Source: SD8 sp035528475
GTDB taxonomy: Archaea > Halobacteriota > Methanomicrobia > Methanomicrobiales > Methanospirillaceae
Direction: 5' to 3'
Length of the DNA: 34,340 nucleotides
Assembly (NCBI GenBank): GCA_035528475.1
Contig: DATKYO010000062.1
Span: 1 to 34,340, forward strand
Part shown: positions 8,151 to 16,859 of the stretch, piece after piece
How the letters are laid out: each line of letters opens with the position of its first letter
Numbering within the stretch: position 1 is the stretch's first letter
Position numbers and translations under genes: made by a program
Notes under the pieces: model-generated
The model's database searches: none
What the model saw: only the letters and a program-made list of their open reading frames with translations
What the model was told of the DNA's origin: nothing

Positions 8151-8639
8151 ATGGCGGAATTTCGCTGTGACAGGTGTGGCAAGTGCTGTATCAGTTTAGG
8201 CAGGCACATCAGCATTGAGCGGAAGCTTTCATCCACCAGCCATTATTGCCGGGTTGAGGTTACCCGTGAGATCATTCCCGTCAATATCCAGCCCCAGTAC
8301 AGGGAACTATTTTCCAGTCCGCCCCCTGGCAGCATCGATCATTCCTGGTGCCCCTATTTGAGGCGTATATCGGATGATGAGTATATCTGTTGCATATACT
8401 CAAACCGTCCGTCAATATGCCGCAATTTTACCTGTTATTCGATGATAATCAGGGAACAGGGAGGGGAAGAGGCAGGTAGGGTAAGCGGAGGAAGGAATTT
8501 AAAGGGCAGGAATCCGGATTTGAGAGAGAAGTGGGAAAGGCTTGTTGCCCCGCTTTCCGTGACGGACAGATCATCATGGCAGAGAAAGGTGAAGGAGATA
8601 CTGGAAAAGTATGGCTATGAAGTAGAGATTGTTGACTGA
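8151..8639 (+). CDS. YkgJ-type CxxCxxCC cysteine cluster protein
   Basis: A 162-residue protein of the YkgJ/UPF0153 family, small cysteine-rich proteins thought to bind zinc or an iron-sulfur cluster. The opening motif has Cys6, Cys9, Cys12 and Cys13 (CDRCGKCC). The second half adds Cys67 (WCPYL), Cys80-Cys81, Cys90 and Cys95 (RPSICRNFTC). Residues after ~105 are basic and Gly/Arg-rich, then helical. No function is established. The gene stands alone between small genes and the por operon, with a pyrimidine-rich stretch (8652-8673) downstream that may stop transcription. Confidence 0.82.
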   Translation: MAEFRCDRCGKCCISLGRHISIERKLSSTSHYCRVEVTREIIPVNIQPQYRELFSSPPPGSIDHSWCPYLRRISDDEYICCIYSNRPSICRNFTCYSMIIREQGGEEAGRVSGGRNLKGRNPDLREKWERLVAPLSVTDRSSWQRKVKEILEKYGYEVEIVD

Positions 8640-8731
8640 ATAATTCTGAAAGTTTCTTATTTGTTTCTCTTTCAAATACTGGCAAATATACCCTTATTAC
8701 AGATGGCAGACATATATTTTAACTGGTTTCA

Positions 8732-9613
8732 ATGACGGAAATCCCAAAAGAGGAGTATATATTAAAATGCACGTCTGCATGTGCGGGCTGCAGCTCTTCG
8801 CTCATTCTCCGGTATGTAACGAAAGCGGCAGGGGAAGACACGGTGCTGGTCATTCCTGCGTGCTGTACAAGTGTGATCCAGGGGATTTATCCCAATACCG
8901 CGATGAATGTGCCGATATATAACGTGGCGTTCGCTGCTGCAGCTGCATGCGCATCAGGCATGACTGAGGCCTTTTCAAAGGCCGGTAAAAAGACAAATGT
9001 TATCGTCTATGCAGGTGATGGGGGGACCGTTGATATCGGCATCCAGGCCCTATCAGGCGCTTTTGAGAGGGGGACAAATTTCCTCTACATCTGCTATGAT
9101 AACGAGGCCTACGGCAATACCGGTATGCAGAGGTCAGGATCCACTCCTACAGGGGCAAGGACCACCACGACACCGGGGGGTAAAGGGCACATGAAAAAGG
9201 ATCTGGCGGGTATCGTTGCTGCGCACAATCCCCCGTATCTTGCCACTGCATGCAGTGCATATCCCAAGGACCTTTTCAAGAAGGTTAAGAAGGCACTGGC
9301 AATAAACGGACCAAAGTTCATACATGTTCTTGCTCCCTGTCCTCCCGGCTGGCGTTTCCCTTCTGAAAAAACCATTGAGATGGGAAAACTTGCGGTCAAA
9401 TCGGGGATGTGGCTGCTGTATGAGAGAGAATATGGCAAAGTCACCATCAACGGGCCTTCAAAAGCGGCCATGATAAAACCGCTGCCTATTGAAGATTACC
9501 TCTCCGTACAAGGAAGGTTCAAGGGAATTAGCAAGGAATCCATAGCAATTCTCAAGTCACAGGCAGAAAAAACCGCAAAACGGATTAAACTGGAGGAGGA
9601 AGGCATATGCTGA
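8732..9613 (+). CDS. porB: Pyruvate:ferredoxin oxidoreductase, beta subunit (thiamine-PP binding)
   Basis: A 293-residue PorB. Cluster ligands Cys13, Cys17, Cys20 (KCTSACAGC) and Cys203 (APCPPGW) are in place. The thiamine diphosphate/Mg motif GDGG (95-98) is followed by the usual YDNEAYGNTGMQRSG. Together with the alpha, gamma and delta subunits it interconverts pyruvate + CoA and acetyl-CoA + CO2 with ferredoxin; in methanogens it normally works toward pyruvate synthesis. First gene of porBAGD, overlapping porA by 7 bases. No Shine-Dalgarno precedes the ATG; an AT-rich box (CATATATTTT, 8711-8720) lies very close, so the 5' end is uncertain. Confidence 0.95.
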   Translation: MTEIPKEEYILKCTSACAGCSSSLILRYVTKAAGEDTVLVIPACCTSVIQGIYPNTAMNVPIYNVAFAAAAACASGMTEAFSKAGKKTNVIVYAGDGGTVDIGIQALSGAFERGTNFLYICYDNEAYGNTGMQRSGSTPTGARTTTTPGGKGHMKKDLAGIVAAHNPPYLATACSAYPKDLFKKVKKALAINGPKFIHVLAPCPPGWRFPSEKTIEMGKLAVKSGMWLLYEREYGKVTINGPSKAAMIKPLPIEDYLSVQGRFKGISKESIAILKSQAEKTAKRIKLEEEGIC

Positions 9614-10719
9614 CCATCGCCACAGGAAACAAGGCCGTTGCAGCTGCGGTGAAAGAGGTAAAGCCTGACGTGATTGCTGCCTATCCCATCACCCCGCAGA
9701 CTGAGATCGTAGAGCAGATGGCAGAGTATGTCACCAACCGTGAACTCGAGAGCCACTATATTCCAGTGGAGAGCGAACATTCGGCAATGGCAGCCTGTAT
9801 AGGGGCCAGTGTGACAGGAGCACGGACCTTCACCGCAACAAGCTCCCATGGACTTTTATACATGCACGAGATGGTCAATTGGGCGGCCGGTGCCAGGCTT
9901 CCTATTGTAATGGCCAATGTCAATCGTGCCATTGGACCGGGATGGAACGTATGGTGTGAACATACCGATGCATTCCAGGAAAGGGACACAGGCTGGCTCC
10001 AGGTCTATGTGGGAACTGTCCAGGAGGCCTACGATGCGACACTAATGGCCTTCCGTATCGCGGAACATAACGATGTGCTCCTCCCGGTTATGGTAAACCT
10101 GGACGGTTTTACGCTTTCCCATATCATGCAGTCGCTGGAGACCGTCAGCGTGGGAGATTTCGTTCCGCCGATTCATCTCCCTCACGCAATAGATACCGCC
10201 AATCCCGCAGGTTACGGAACTCTTACCGGGCCTGATGAATATTTCAAGTTCCGGTGGGATATCGAGCGTTCCATGAGAGATTCGGTGAAAGTAATCCAGG
10301 AAACCGAGGCTGAATTTGCCGAACGATTCGGTCGTTCTTACAGTTTTACTGAAGAGTACCTTTGTGAGGATGCCGATGTGGTTGTGGTCTCCATGGGGAC
10401 GCTCGGGAAAGAGTCAGAGGTTGCAGCAGACCAGCTTCGCAGGGAGGGAATAAAAGCAGGGTCCATGCGCCTGCGCTGGTTGCGTCCCTTCCCTTCGCTT
10501 GATCTTTCAGGGCGTGATATAGTGGTGATTGACCGCGATTACTCATTCGGTTTCGGAGGCGTAATTGCCCAGAGCCTGAAGGCAAAGCACAGGGTTGATC
10601 CCTTCAGCGTTATCGCAGGGCTTGGAGGACAGGAAGTCACGTATGATGACATTGCCTCGTTTGTAAAAGAGCGGCGGACAGGAGAAGAGTTCTGGTTCGG
10701 GGTGAACGGCAATGTATGA
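9607..10719 (+). CDS. porA: Pyruvate:ferredoxin oxidoreductase, alpha subunit
   Basis: A 370-residue PorA. The N-terminal pyrimidine-binding domain carries AAYPITPQTEIVEQ and the YIPVESEHSAM...TATSSHGL region typical of 2-oxoacid:ferredoxin oxidoreductases. The C-terminal part (RWLRPFPSLD, VIDRDYSFGFGG) is the transketolase C-terminal-like domain. The YPITPQTE form and the AGARLPIVMANVNRAIGPGWNVW segment fit pyruvate rather than 2-oxoglutarate enzymes. AGGAGGA lies just upstream of the ATG inside porB. It overlaps porG by 8 bases. Confidence 0.95.
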   Translation: MLTIATGNKAVAAAVKEVKPDVIAAYPITPQTEIVEQMAEYVTNRELESHYIPVESEHSAMAACIGASVTGARTFTATSSHGLLYMHEMVNWAAGARLPIVMANVNRAIGPGWNVWCEHTDAFQERDTGWLQVYVGTVQEAYDATLMAFRIAEHNDVLLPVMVNLDGFTLSHIMQSLETVSVGDFVPPIHLPHAIDTANPAGYGTLTGPDEYFKFRWDIERSMRDSVKVIQETEAEFAERFGRSYSFTEEYLCEDADVVVVSMGTLGKESEVAADQLRREGIKAGSMRLRWLRPFPSLDLSGRDIVVIDRDYSFGFGGVIAQSLKAKHRVDPFSVIAGLGGQEVTYDDIASFVKERRTGEEFWFGVNGNV

Positions 10720-11239
10720 GATACGTATCCATTCCCGTGGCGGGCAGGGCGGAGTGACGGCAGCCCGCCTCCTGGCTATTGCTGCATTCAGGGATGGAAA
10801 ACATGCCACCGCCTGCCCATTCTATGGGGCTGAAAGAAGAGGGGCGCCTGTTGTATCATTCATAAGGATCGATGACAAGCCTATCAAAGTGTATAGCCAG
10901 ATCCGGACTCCGGACCTGGTGGTGGTGCTGGATTCCAGCGTAATGGAAACCGTAGACGTGCTTCAGGGTTTAAAAGAAGGTGGAAAAGTCCTGATTAATG
11001 CCACCCATGATGTCACACTGGGAGATTACCAGACGTATGCAGTTGATCTTACCGGTATCGCGTTGCGCCTGAACCTGGTTGTTGCCGGAAGCCCTATCCT
11101 CAATACACCCGTTCTGGGAGCCATGGCTAAAATGGGAATAATCACTGTTGAATCTGCAAAATCAGCAATATCTGAAATGTTTTCCGATGAAAGAAACGTC
11201 AATGCCGCTGACGCGGCATTCCAGGAGCTGGTAATATGA
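10712..11239 (+). CDS. porG: Pyruvate:ferredoxin oxidoreductase, gamma subunit
   Basis: A 175-residue gamma subunit. It opens with the family signature IRIHSRGGQGGVTAARLLA and has the GAERRGAPVVSFIRI segment that contacts CoA in related enzymes. The length is normal. Its start overlaps the end of porA and its end overlaps porD by 4 bases (ATGA), so the four subunits are translated as a coupled set. Confidence 0.94.
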   Translation: MYEIRIHSRGGQGGVTAARLLAIAAFRDGKHATACPFYGAERRGAPVVSFIRIDDKPIKVYSQIRTPDLVVVLDSSVMETVDVLQGLKEGGKVLINATHDVTLGDYQTYAVDLTGIALRLNLVVAGSPILNTPVLGAMAKMGIITVESAKSAISEMFSDERNVNAADAAFQELVI

Positions 11240-11481
11240 GAAAGCGGCTGGCCATGAGCAGGCCTATTCAGGGAGCCTGTGGTAAAACAGGGTCATGGAG
11301 GGTATTCCGGCCGGTTGTTGACCGCGAGCAATGCAACGCCTGCGGACTCTGTGCCATGTACTGCCCCGACGGTGCAATTAACGAAGATATGGACGTTGAT
11401 TTTGATTTCTGCAAGGGTTGTGGCATTTGTGCTCATGAATGCCCAAAAAAAGCGATAAAAATGGAAAGAGAGAGAAAATAA
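11236..11481 (+). CDS. porD: Pyruvate:ferredoxin oxidoreductase, delta subunit (2x[4Fe-4S] ferredoxin)
   Basis: An 81-residue ferredoxin-like subunit with two full [4Fe-4S] motifs, CNACGLCAMYCP and CKGCGICAHECP. It passes electrons between the PorB cluster and external ferredoxin. It is the last gene of the operon. The order here is B-A-G-D, whereas many methanogens have G-D-A-B. It ends 8 bases before a convergent gene with no clear terminator between. Confidence 0.94.
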   Translation: MRKRLAMSRPIQGACGKTGSWRVFRPVVDREQCNACGLCAMYCPDGAINEDMDVDFDFCKGCGICAHECPKKAIKMERERK

Positions 11482-11489
11482 TTCTCTAT

Positions 11490-11855
11490 TTACTCTTCTT
11501 CGATAGGGCACTGCCCCATATATTCCAGATCAAATTTATAAAAGTGGGTAAATCCACAGTTGCGGCACCTGACCGTAAAATGGTTGCACCCGATGGCCAT
11601 GTCATGCGGACCTGTGACATGGCAGTTCCGGCATTTTGCCTCTGTGATTAAATTCCAGATGTCATAACAGCCAATCCTGGTAAAACTCCCGGGTTTTGTG
11701 ACATCCTCTATCCGGGGAATGAATATTCGGGTGGCACCACAGTTATCACAAATAACCTGGGCCTGGTACGGAACAGCTTTTATAATTTGATCGGTCTCCT
11801 TTCCGCATTTGTAACAGTTTGTCCGGTATTTTGTGAAAATGAAGCGGTCACTCAT
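11490..11855 (-). CDS. Zinc-ribbon protein of unknown function
   Basis: A 121-residue protein with four CxxC pairs: Cys14/17, Cys36/39, Cys75/78 and Cys97/100, enough for two zinc ribbons, plus lone Cys63, Cys90 and Cys116. The two halves look like repeated two-ribbon units separated by a TKPGSFTRIGCYDIW linker. There are no catalytic motifs or membrane segments. Its role is unknown; nucleic acid or protein binding is likely from the fold. The start ATG follows a box-like TTCTTATC about 25 bases upstream, so the message is probably leaderless. Confidence 0.75.
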   Translation of the reverse strand: MSDRFIFTKYRTNCYKCGKETDQIIKAVPYQAQVICDNCGATRIFIPRIEDVTKPGSFTRIGCYDIWNLITEAKCRNCHVTGPHDMAIGCNHFTVRCRNCGFTHFYKFDLEYMGQCPIEEE

Positions 11856-11911
11856 GTATCAATAGTATCTGCAGAAGGGATAAGAAGTTAATCCAACGGA
11901 GTTGTCTGATG

Positions 11912-11923
11912 AAAAAAGGGGGG
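11912..11923 (-). terminator. C6-T6 terminator candidate after thermosome gene
   Basis: About 50 bases past the thermosome stop the minus strand reads six C followed by six T. An oligo-T tract without a hairpin fits archaeal termination. Confidence 0.45.
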
Positions 11924-11970
11924 ATTGAATTGTATTTTCAGGTGATTCGTAAGAATGGGGAATGGAGAGT

Positions 11971-13626
11971 CTAGAAATCCATGCCGCCCATTCCGGGGGG
12001 CATGCCGCCCATTCCGCCCATGCCTCCGGGAGGCATTCCTTCGGGTGCTGCGGACCTGGAGGCTGCGATAACGTCATCGATCCGGAGGATCATGGTCGCT
12101 GCCTCTGTCGCACTTGCAATGGCCTGGGTCTTCACACGCAGCGGCTCAATGACGCCGGCTTTCAGCATATCCTCGGCCTTTCCATCAATGACATTCAGGC
12201 CCACGGTTTTCTTGCCTTTTTCATGGGCAGCCCGGAGATCGACCAGCATATCAATGGGGTCAAGACCCGCGTTCTCAGCCAGAGTGCGGGGGATAATTTC
12301 CATGGCAATCGCGAAGGCCTCAATGGCCAGCTGAATACGCCCGCCCACGCTTGCAGCGTATTCACGGAGGCGCAGTGAGAGCTCGATCTCTGGGGCTCCA
12401 CCACCGGCCACGAGTTTTTTATCTTCATACACCACGCCGACTACACGGAGGGCATCTTCGATTGCCCGCTCCAGCTCGTCGACAACATGCTCGGTACCAC
12501 CGCGGACGATAATTGAGACTGCCTTGGGGTTTTTGCACTCCTCGACAAAGATCATCTCTTCGCCAGAGACTTTACGCTCCTCCACAATTCCGGCAAAACC
12601 GAGTTCTTCCTCGCTGATTGCATCGATGCTGGATACCAGGCTGGCACCGGTTGCACGGACAAGTTTCTCCATGTCACTCTTCTTGACACGGCGGGTGGCG
12701 AAAATACCTGCCTTTGCCAGGTAGTGCTGGGCGATGTCATCAATACCCTTCTGGCAGAACAGGACATTGGCACCGGTTGCAGCGATCTTGTCCACGATGT
12801 TCTTAATCATGCGTTCCTCTTCATCGAGGAATGCCTGAAGCTGGTCAGGGCTGGTGATATTGATCTCTGCGTCCACTTCAGTCTTCTTGAACTCAACGGC
12901 AGCATTCAGAAGCAGGATTTTTGCGTCCTTCACTTTCTTCGGCATTGCGGGGTGTACTCTTTCCTTGTCGATCAAGACACCCTCCACAATCTCGGAATCG
13001 TCAATAGAGCCGCCGACTTTCTTCTCCACCTTTATGTAATCCTTGTCGACGGTGCCGTCCTCTTCCGCCACCATGGTGACCGCTTTGACAACGAGATTAC
13101 AGAGCTTATCTTTTGATGCCTCTGCACCCTTGCCGGTCATGGCAGTCTCGGCGATCTTCTTAAACATCTCCGTGTCGGTGGGTTTTACCGTGATTGCGAT
13201 AGCATTCAGGATTTCCTTCGCTTTTTCCGCAGCCTGCCTGTATCCCTGGGCAATAACGGTTGGGTGGACGTCCTGCTCCAGGAGGTCTTCTGCACGCTTG
13301 AGAAGCTCTCCGGCGATTACTACCGCGGTGGTAGTCCCGTCCCCGACCTCATCGTCCTGGGTCTTTGCGATCTCCACCATCATCTTGGCTGCAGGGTGCT
13401 CGATGTCCATCTCTTTTAAAATAGTCACTCCATCATTTGTGATGACGACATCTCCGATGGTGTCAACGAGCATCTTGTCCATACCCTTGGGTCCAAGAGT
13501 CGTTCTTACTGCACTTGCCACCGCTTTCGCGGCGGTGATGTTCATACCCTGGGCATCCCGCCCGCGGGTGCGTGAACTTCCTTCCTTGAGAATTAGAATT
13601 GGTTGTCCTCCGAGTTGTTGCGACAT
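11971..13626 (-). CDS. thsA: Thermosome subunit (group II chaperonin)
   Basis: A 551-residue group II chaperonin subunit. ATPase motifs are clear: TTLGPKGMDKMLVD, NDGVTILKEMDIEHPAAK, GDGTTTAVVIAGELL and the late VAGGGAPEIELS. The C-terminus has the Gly/Met/Pro tail (GGMGGMPPGMGGMDF) that projects into the folding chamber. It assembles into double rings that fold proteins using ATP. I chose the ATG at 13626 (MSQQLGGQP) because GGTGA lies about 7 bases before it; the GTG at 13638 overlaps that ribosome site. A strong TATA box precedes it. Confidence 0.96.
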   Translation of the reverse strand: MSQQLGGQPILILKEGSSRTRGRDAQGMNITAAKAVASAVRTTLGPKGMDKMLVDTIGDVVITNDGVTILKEMDIEHPAAKMMVEIAKTQDDEVGDGTTTAVVIAGELLKRAEDLLEQDVHPTVIAQGYRQAAEKAKEILNAIAITVKPTDTEMFKKIAETAMTGKGAEASKDKLCNLVVKAVTMVAEEDGTVDKDYIKVEKKVGGSIDDSEIVEGVLIDKERVHPAMPKKVKDAKILLLNAAVEFKKTEVDAEINITSPDQLQAFLDEEERMIKNIVDKIAATGANVLFCQKGIDDIAQHYLAKAGIFATRRVKKSDMEKLVRATGASLVSSIDAISEEELGFAGIVEERKVSGEEMIFVEECKNPKAVSIIVRGGTEHVVDELERAIEDALRVVGVVYEDKKLVAGGGAPEIELSLRLREYAASVGGRIQLAIEAFAIAMEIIPRTLAENAGLDPIDMLVDLRAAHEKGKKTVGLNVIDGKAEDMLKAGVIEPLRVKTQAIASATEAATMILRIDDVIAASRSAAPEGMPPGGMGGMGGMPPGMGGMDF

Positions 13627-13665
13627 AGTATTCACCACTTTTAGCGATAAAATTGGTTTGTGGTT

Positions 13666-13675
13666 CTATATAAAG
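13666..13675 (-). promoter_or_regulatory. Box A (TATA) promoter of the thermosome gene
   Basis: The minus strand reads CTTTATATAG, a near-ideal archaeal TATA box. Transcription would start near 13645, giving a leader of about 20 bases that holds the GGTGA ribosome site. The box lies immediately beside the end of the upstream regulator gene. Confidence 0.75.
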
Positions 13676-13676
13676 A

Positions 13677-14594
13677 TTATGACTTGTCGATCAGATCAAT
13701 CAATTCTTCCCCATCTTCAATAGCATGGAGCCGCTCTTCTCCGATGACCAGTGTCTTCCCGATTTTTTTCTGTTTATAGTAATCCGTCAGGACGCACATT
13801 GCATGCATTCCTGTTATCTGGGAGATGTTTCCGATCAATGCAGCGCGCCTTACCACTTTCTGGGTAGTACCGTACCCGGTAAGGATTGAATGATCTGAAA
13901 ATTCAATCAATGCCTGGAAGGGGGCGCGATGCATGGCATGAAGGCTCATCCCTATCCGCTCCAGAAATCCCATTGGCAGTTCTTCCTCAGGGTTTTCTGC
14001 CTCTTCCTCAAAATGAGGTTCATATTGTATCAGGTCGATAGCACTCACGAGACCGACGTCAAATACTTCCTCGATCTTCAGGGCGATATCAAGAGTGGTA
14101 CCCATTCCGCTCTCATATTTACTGATGGTTCTCCGGGAGACCCCAAGCAGGTTCGCAAGATCCCCTAAAGAGAGGTTATTCCTCTCCCTGAGTTCGTGAA
14201 GAACCTCCCCATTGATACTTACATACAGTCCGCCGGGAGAGGCATATACAAGAGGGGGTATTTTCTCCACAAATGCATCGTACAGAGTCGAAACGTTGAT
14301 GGCATAGATTCCATACCTGACATAGACCGCACCCCTCTCAAGTTCCGAATCCCTGGCCCGCTCCCCGATGATAATAGGGGATCCACGCAGGTATTTCGCG
14401 ATATGGTCTAGATCCCTGGCTATCTCGTCGCTGATGCTGTCTATATGTGACACTACTTTTATTACCAGGATGGTATCTTTGTCGCTCGCGATAAGGTCGA
14501 AACTTCTGGGTCTCATGCTGAAGCGCTCAGATACCCTAAAGCCAGACATGAGCAGGACACTGATGACCATCTGCAGGAGTCGATCCTGTGACAT
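13677..14594 (-). CDS. Archaeal HTH-type transcriptional regulator (MF_00584-like family)
   Basis: A 305-residue archaeal regulator. An N-terminal part (SFDLIASDKDTILVIKVV...) resembles a nuclease-like fold domain without obvious catalysis. A Cro/CI-type helix-turn-helix follows in the middle (LSLGDLANLLGVSRRTISKYESG). The C-terminal ~120 residues are unique to the family. Targets are unknown. I chose the ATG at 14594, preceded by TTAGGG; the frame is open 115 codons further upstream but that part runs antisense through tiaS. It is divergent from tiaS and followed closely by the thermosome gene, which has its own promoter. Confidence 0.82.
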   Translation of the reverse strand: MSQDRLLQMVISVLLMSGFRVSERFSMRPRSFDLIASDKDTILVIKVVSHIDSISDEIARDLDHIAKYLRGSPIIIGERARDSELERGAVYVRYGIYAINVSTLYDAFVEKIPPLVYASPGGLYVSINGEVLHELRERNNLSLGDLANLLGVSRRTISKYESGMGTTLDIALKIEEVFDVGLVSAIDLIQYEPHFEEEAENPEEELPMGFLERIGMSLHAMHRAPFQALIEFSDHSILTGYGTTQKVVRRAALIGNISQITGMHAMCVLTDYYKQKKIGKTLVIGEERLHAIEDGEELIDLIDKS

Positions 14595-14642
14595 TACCCT
14601 AACAAATGGATTTAGGCTGATAAAATATAAATAATAGAGTAA
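14595..14642. promoter_or_regulatory. Divergent promoter region, HTH regulator / tiaS
   Basis: A 48-base gap between opposite starts. The tract at about 14620-14635 reads TAAAATATAAATAAT on the plus strand and TTTATATTTTA on the minus strand, a good box A for the regulator about 26 bases before a start near 14600. The tiaS promoter must overlap it. Confidence 0.5.
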
Positions 14643-15878
14643 ATGCTCATCGGCATCGACGATACAGATTCTCCGGACAGAATGTGCACCACGTACCTGG
14701 GGGCGGTGCTCGTGGGGAGACTGAACCGGGCAGGACATGGGGTTATGGAGGCAAGACTTGTACGTCTTAATCCAAACGTTCCTTTCAAGACCCGGGGGAA
14801 TGCCGCAATTTGCCTGGATGTCCGGGGGAATGCTGATGAAGCGTTTTTCATGGCCTGCCGTGCAGTGGAGGAATATGCGAACTTTACCCATGAAAATACA
14901 AATCCCGGTGTGGTCGTGGTGGATAGTCCGCCGCCACACACATTCTATTATAATGCGGTGAGGGATTTCTGTACTTTAGATGATGCAGTCTCCCTGCTCG
15001 TGCAGTATGGTGCCAGGTTCAAGGGTTATAAAAACGGAAGGGGACTGATCGGTGCCACAGCAGCAGTATGCAGTGAATTTGCTGACCGGACCTACGAGCT
15101 TCTTGCCTATCGCAGACCCGAGAACTGGGGGACCACGAGGGTGGTGGACCAGGAGAGTGTTTTCCAGGCAGAAGAGCACACATACCCCCATACCTGGGAC
15201 TCTGTGGACCGTGAATGCGGTGTGCTGGTCTGTGTCCCTCATACTCCCGATCCTGTCCTGTTTGGTATCCGTGGAGAGCGTCCCGGTTGGGTAAAATATG
15301 CTCGTGAAGGGATAATCTCAGAAAAAACCTCGGTTGAACAGATATTTCTCACCAACCAGGGAACTGACGCCCATTTGATGAAAGGCCGGGCAGGAAGTCT
15401 TCGGGAAGGGTGTTCGTATTTCGTTCCGGGGAAAGTATCTGTCGCTCCTTCAAGCGGGCCGGGCGGCCATGTATCATTTATCATGGACGACGGAGGGGAG
15501 AGCGTGCGTTGTATGGCTTACGAACCTACGAAGGGCTTTCGGGATATTATCCGTGCTCTTCAACCGGGAGACGAAATTGTGGCGGTTGGAAGTTTCAAGG
15601 GCGGAAGTATCAACCTCGAAAAGATAAAAGTAGTCTCCATAGTCGGTGAGGTCCTTGTAAAACCCCCGATCTGCGAGCGATGTGGGAAGCGGATGACCAG
15701 CGCCGGGTTTCATAAAGGCTACAAGTGCAGGGGTTGCGGGGGGCGCTCTTCCATTCCTGATACTGCATTGGTGCCCAGATTCCTGTCGCCGGGGTGGTAC
15801 GAGGTTACGCCCTCTGCAAGGAGGCACCTGGCAAAACCGCTCTGCAGGGGCCCGCCCGATATGAATGGATTCGCGTGA
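14643..15878 (+). CDS. tiaS: tRNA(Ile2) 2-agmatinylcytidine synthetase TiaS
   Basis: A 411-residue TiaS. It opens with LIGIDDTDSPDRMCTTYLG and carries NPNVPFKTRGNAA, both diagnostic of the kinase/ferredoxin-like part. An OB-fold region lies at about 275-340 and a C-terminal zinc ribbon (CERCGKR...YKCRGCGG) before the basic end. The enzyme attaches agmatine to C34 of tRNA-Ile(CAU) using ATP so it reads AUA only. The gene is probably leaderless, with only an AT-rich tract before the ATG. It is followed after 48 bases by dys. Confidence 0.93.
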   Translation: MLIGIDDTDSPDRMCTTYLGAVLVGRLNRAGHGVMEARLVRLNPNVPFKTRGNAAICLDVRGNADEAFFMACRAVEEYANFTHENTNPGVVVVDSPPPHTFYYNAVRDFCTLDDAVSLLVQYGARFKGYKNGRGLIGATAAVCSEFADRTYELLAYRRPENWGTTRVVDQESVFQAEEHTYPHTWDSVDRECGVLVCVPHTPDPVLFGIRGERPGWVKYAREGIISEKTSVEQIFLTNQGTDAHLMKGRAGSLREGCSYFVPGKVSVAPSSGPGGHVSFIMDDGGESVRCMAYEPTKGFRDIIRALQPGDEIVAVGSFKGGSINLEKIKVVSIVGEVLVKPPICERCGKRMTSAGFHKGYKCRGCGGRSSIPDTALVPRFLSPGWYEVTPSARRHLAKPLCRGPPDMNGFA

Positions 15879-15926
15879 CAGATCGGGAGAAGTTACTATT
15901 ATATCAGGGACCCTAATTTTTTCTCC

Positions 15927-16859
15927 ATGGAATGCGGCGAGCCTGTGGAGCAGGTTGTCCTTCGACCGGGCATGAGCGTAGGTGAACTGGTAAGCCAGAT
16001 GGGGCGGGCTGGTGCCTATAACGGGGGCGCTCTCTCGCGTGGCGCTGATACATATGAGATGATGCAAAAGGACCGGAACACGGTCAAATTTTTCGGTCTG
16101 GCAGGCGCGATGGTGCCTGCCGGGATGGGGAGGATTGTGAGCGATCTCATTGATCGTGGCTATGTGGATGTCCTCGTCTCCACTGGGGCAAACCTGACCC
16201 ATGATATTATCGAAGCCATAGGGTGCCGCCATTACCACGGGTCTGCCGCATGCTCCGACATTGAGCTGCGACAGGATGAAATTAACCGTATTTATGATGT
16301 TTTCCTCCCAAACGACGCATTCATCCGATTTGAAGAGTTCATGCAGGATGTATTTTCCACACTTGAGACGGACCATACCTACTCGATACGGAGACTCCTG
16401 GATATGATTGGTAACAGACTTGATCGGGGAATTCTTGCCGCAGCGGCGAGGAAGGACGTTCCCGTATTCTGTCCGGCTGTGGCAGATTCTATGATCGGTC
16501 TCCAGTACTGGCTTTTCTCACAAACAGCCAGAGTGACGGTTGATGCATTTCTGGATATGACGGAGCTTATCGATATCTGCTTTCAGGCAGAGCGGACGGG
16601 GGCTTTTTTGGTCGGCGGGGGGGTACCGAAAAATTTCATCCTTCAAAGCATGCTGGTAACGCCGAAAGGATTCAATTACGCGGTCCAGCTGACCGGGGAC
16701 CGGCCGGACCTCGGAGGGCTTTCCGGGGCAACACTGGACGAAGCCCGCTCCTGGGGGAAGGTGACTGAGGAGGCGCAGACGGTGACGGTGTATGGAGATG
16801 CCACCATCACTCTCCCCATACTGGTTGCATGTGTGCTGGAGCGGTTGAACAATGACTGA
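15927..16859 (+). CDS. dys: Deoxyhypusine synthase (archaeal)
   Basis: A 310-residue deoxyhypusine synthase-family protein. The catalytic Lys278 lies in the classic SGATLDEARSWGKV context, and NAD-site segments such as LVSTGANLTHDI, HYHGSA and VGGGVPKNF are visible. It transfers the aminobutyl group of spermidine to a lysine of aIF5A. Some archaeal homologues use other amines, and this cannot be read from sequence. The ATG at 15927 has no evident ribosome site. It overlaps pyrF by 8 bases. Confidence 0.92.
   Translation: MECGEPVEQVVLRPGMSVGELVSQMGRAGAYNGGALSRGADTYEMMQKDRNTVKFFGLAGAMVPAGMGRIVSDLIDRGYVDVLVSTGANLTHDIIEAIGCRHYHGSAACSDIELRQDEINRIYDVFLPNDAFIRFEEFMQDVFSTLETDHTYSIRRLLDMIGNRLDRGILAAAARKDVPVFCPAVADSMIGLQYWLFSQTARVTVDAFLDMTELIDICFQAERTGAFLVGGGVPKNFILQSMLVTPKGFNYAVQLTGDRPDLGGLSGATLDEARSWGKVTEEAQTVTVYGDATITLPILVACVLERLNND

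Noticed and set aside
8767..8769. GAGGAG followed by ATG inside porB
   Set aside because: Out of the porB frame and gives only a short shadow; the por cluster cysteines lie in the frame starting at 8732.
15474..16376. 300-codon minus-strand frame antisense to tiaS and dys
   Set aside because: Spans two real genes and their gap, with His/Arg/Cys-rich shadow composition and no motif.
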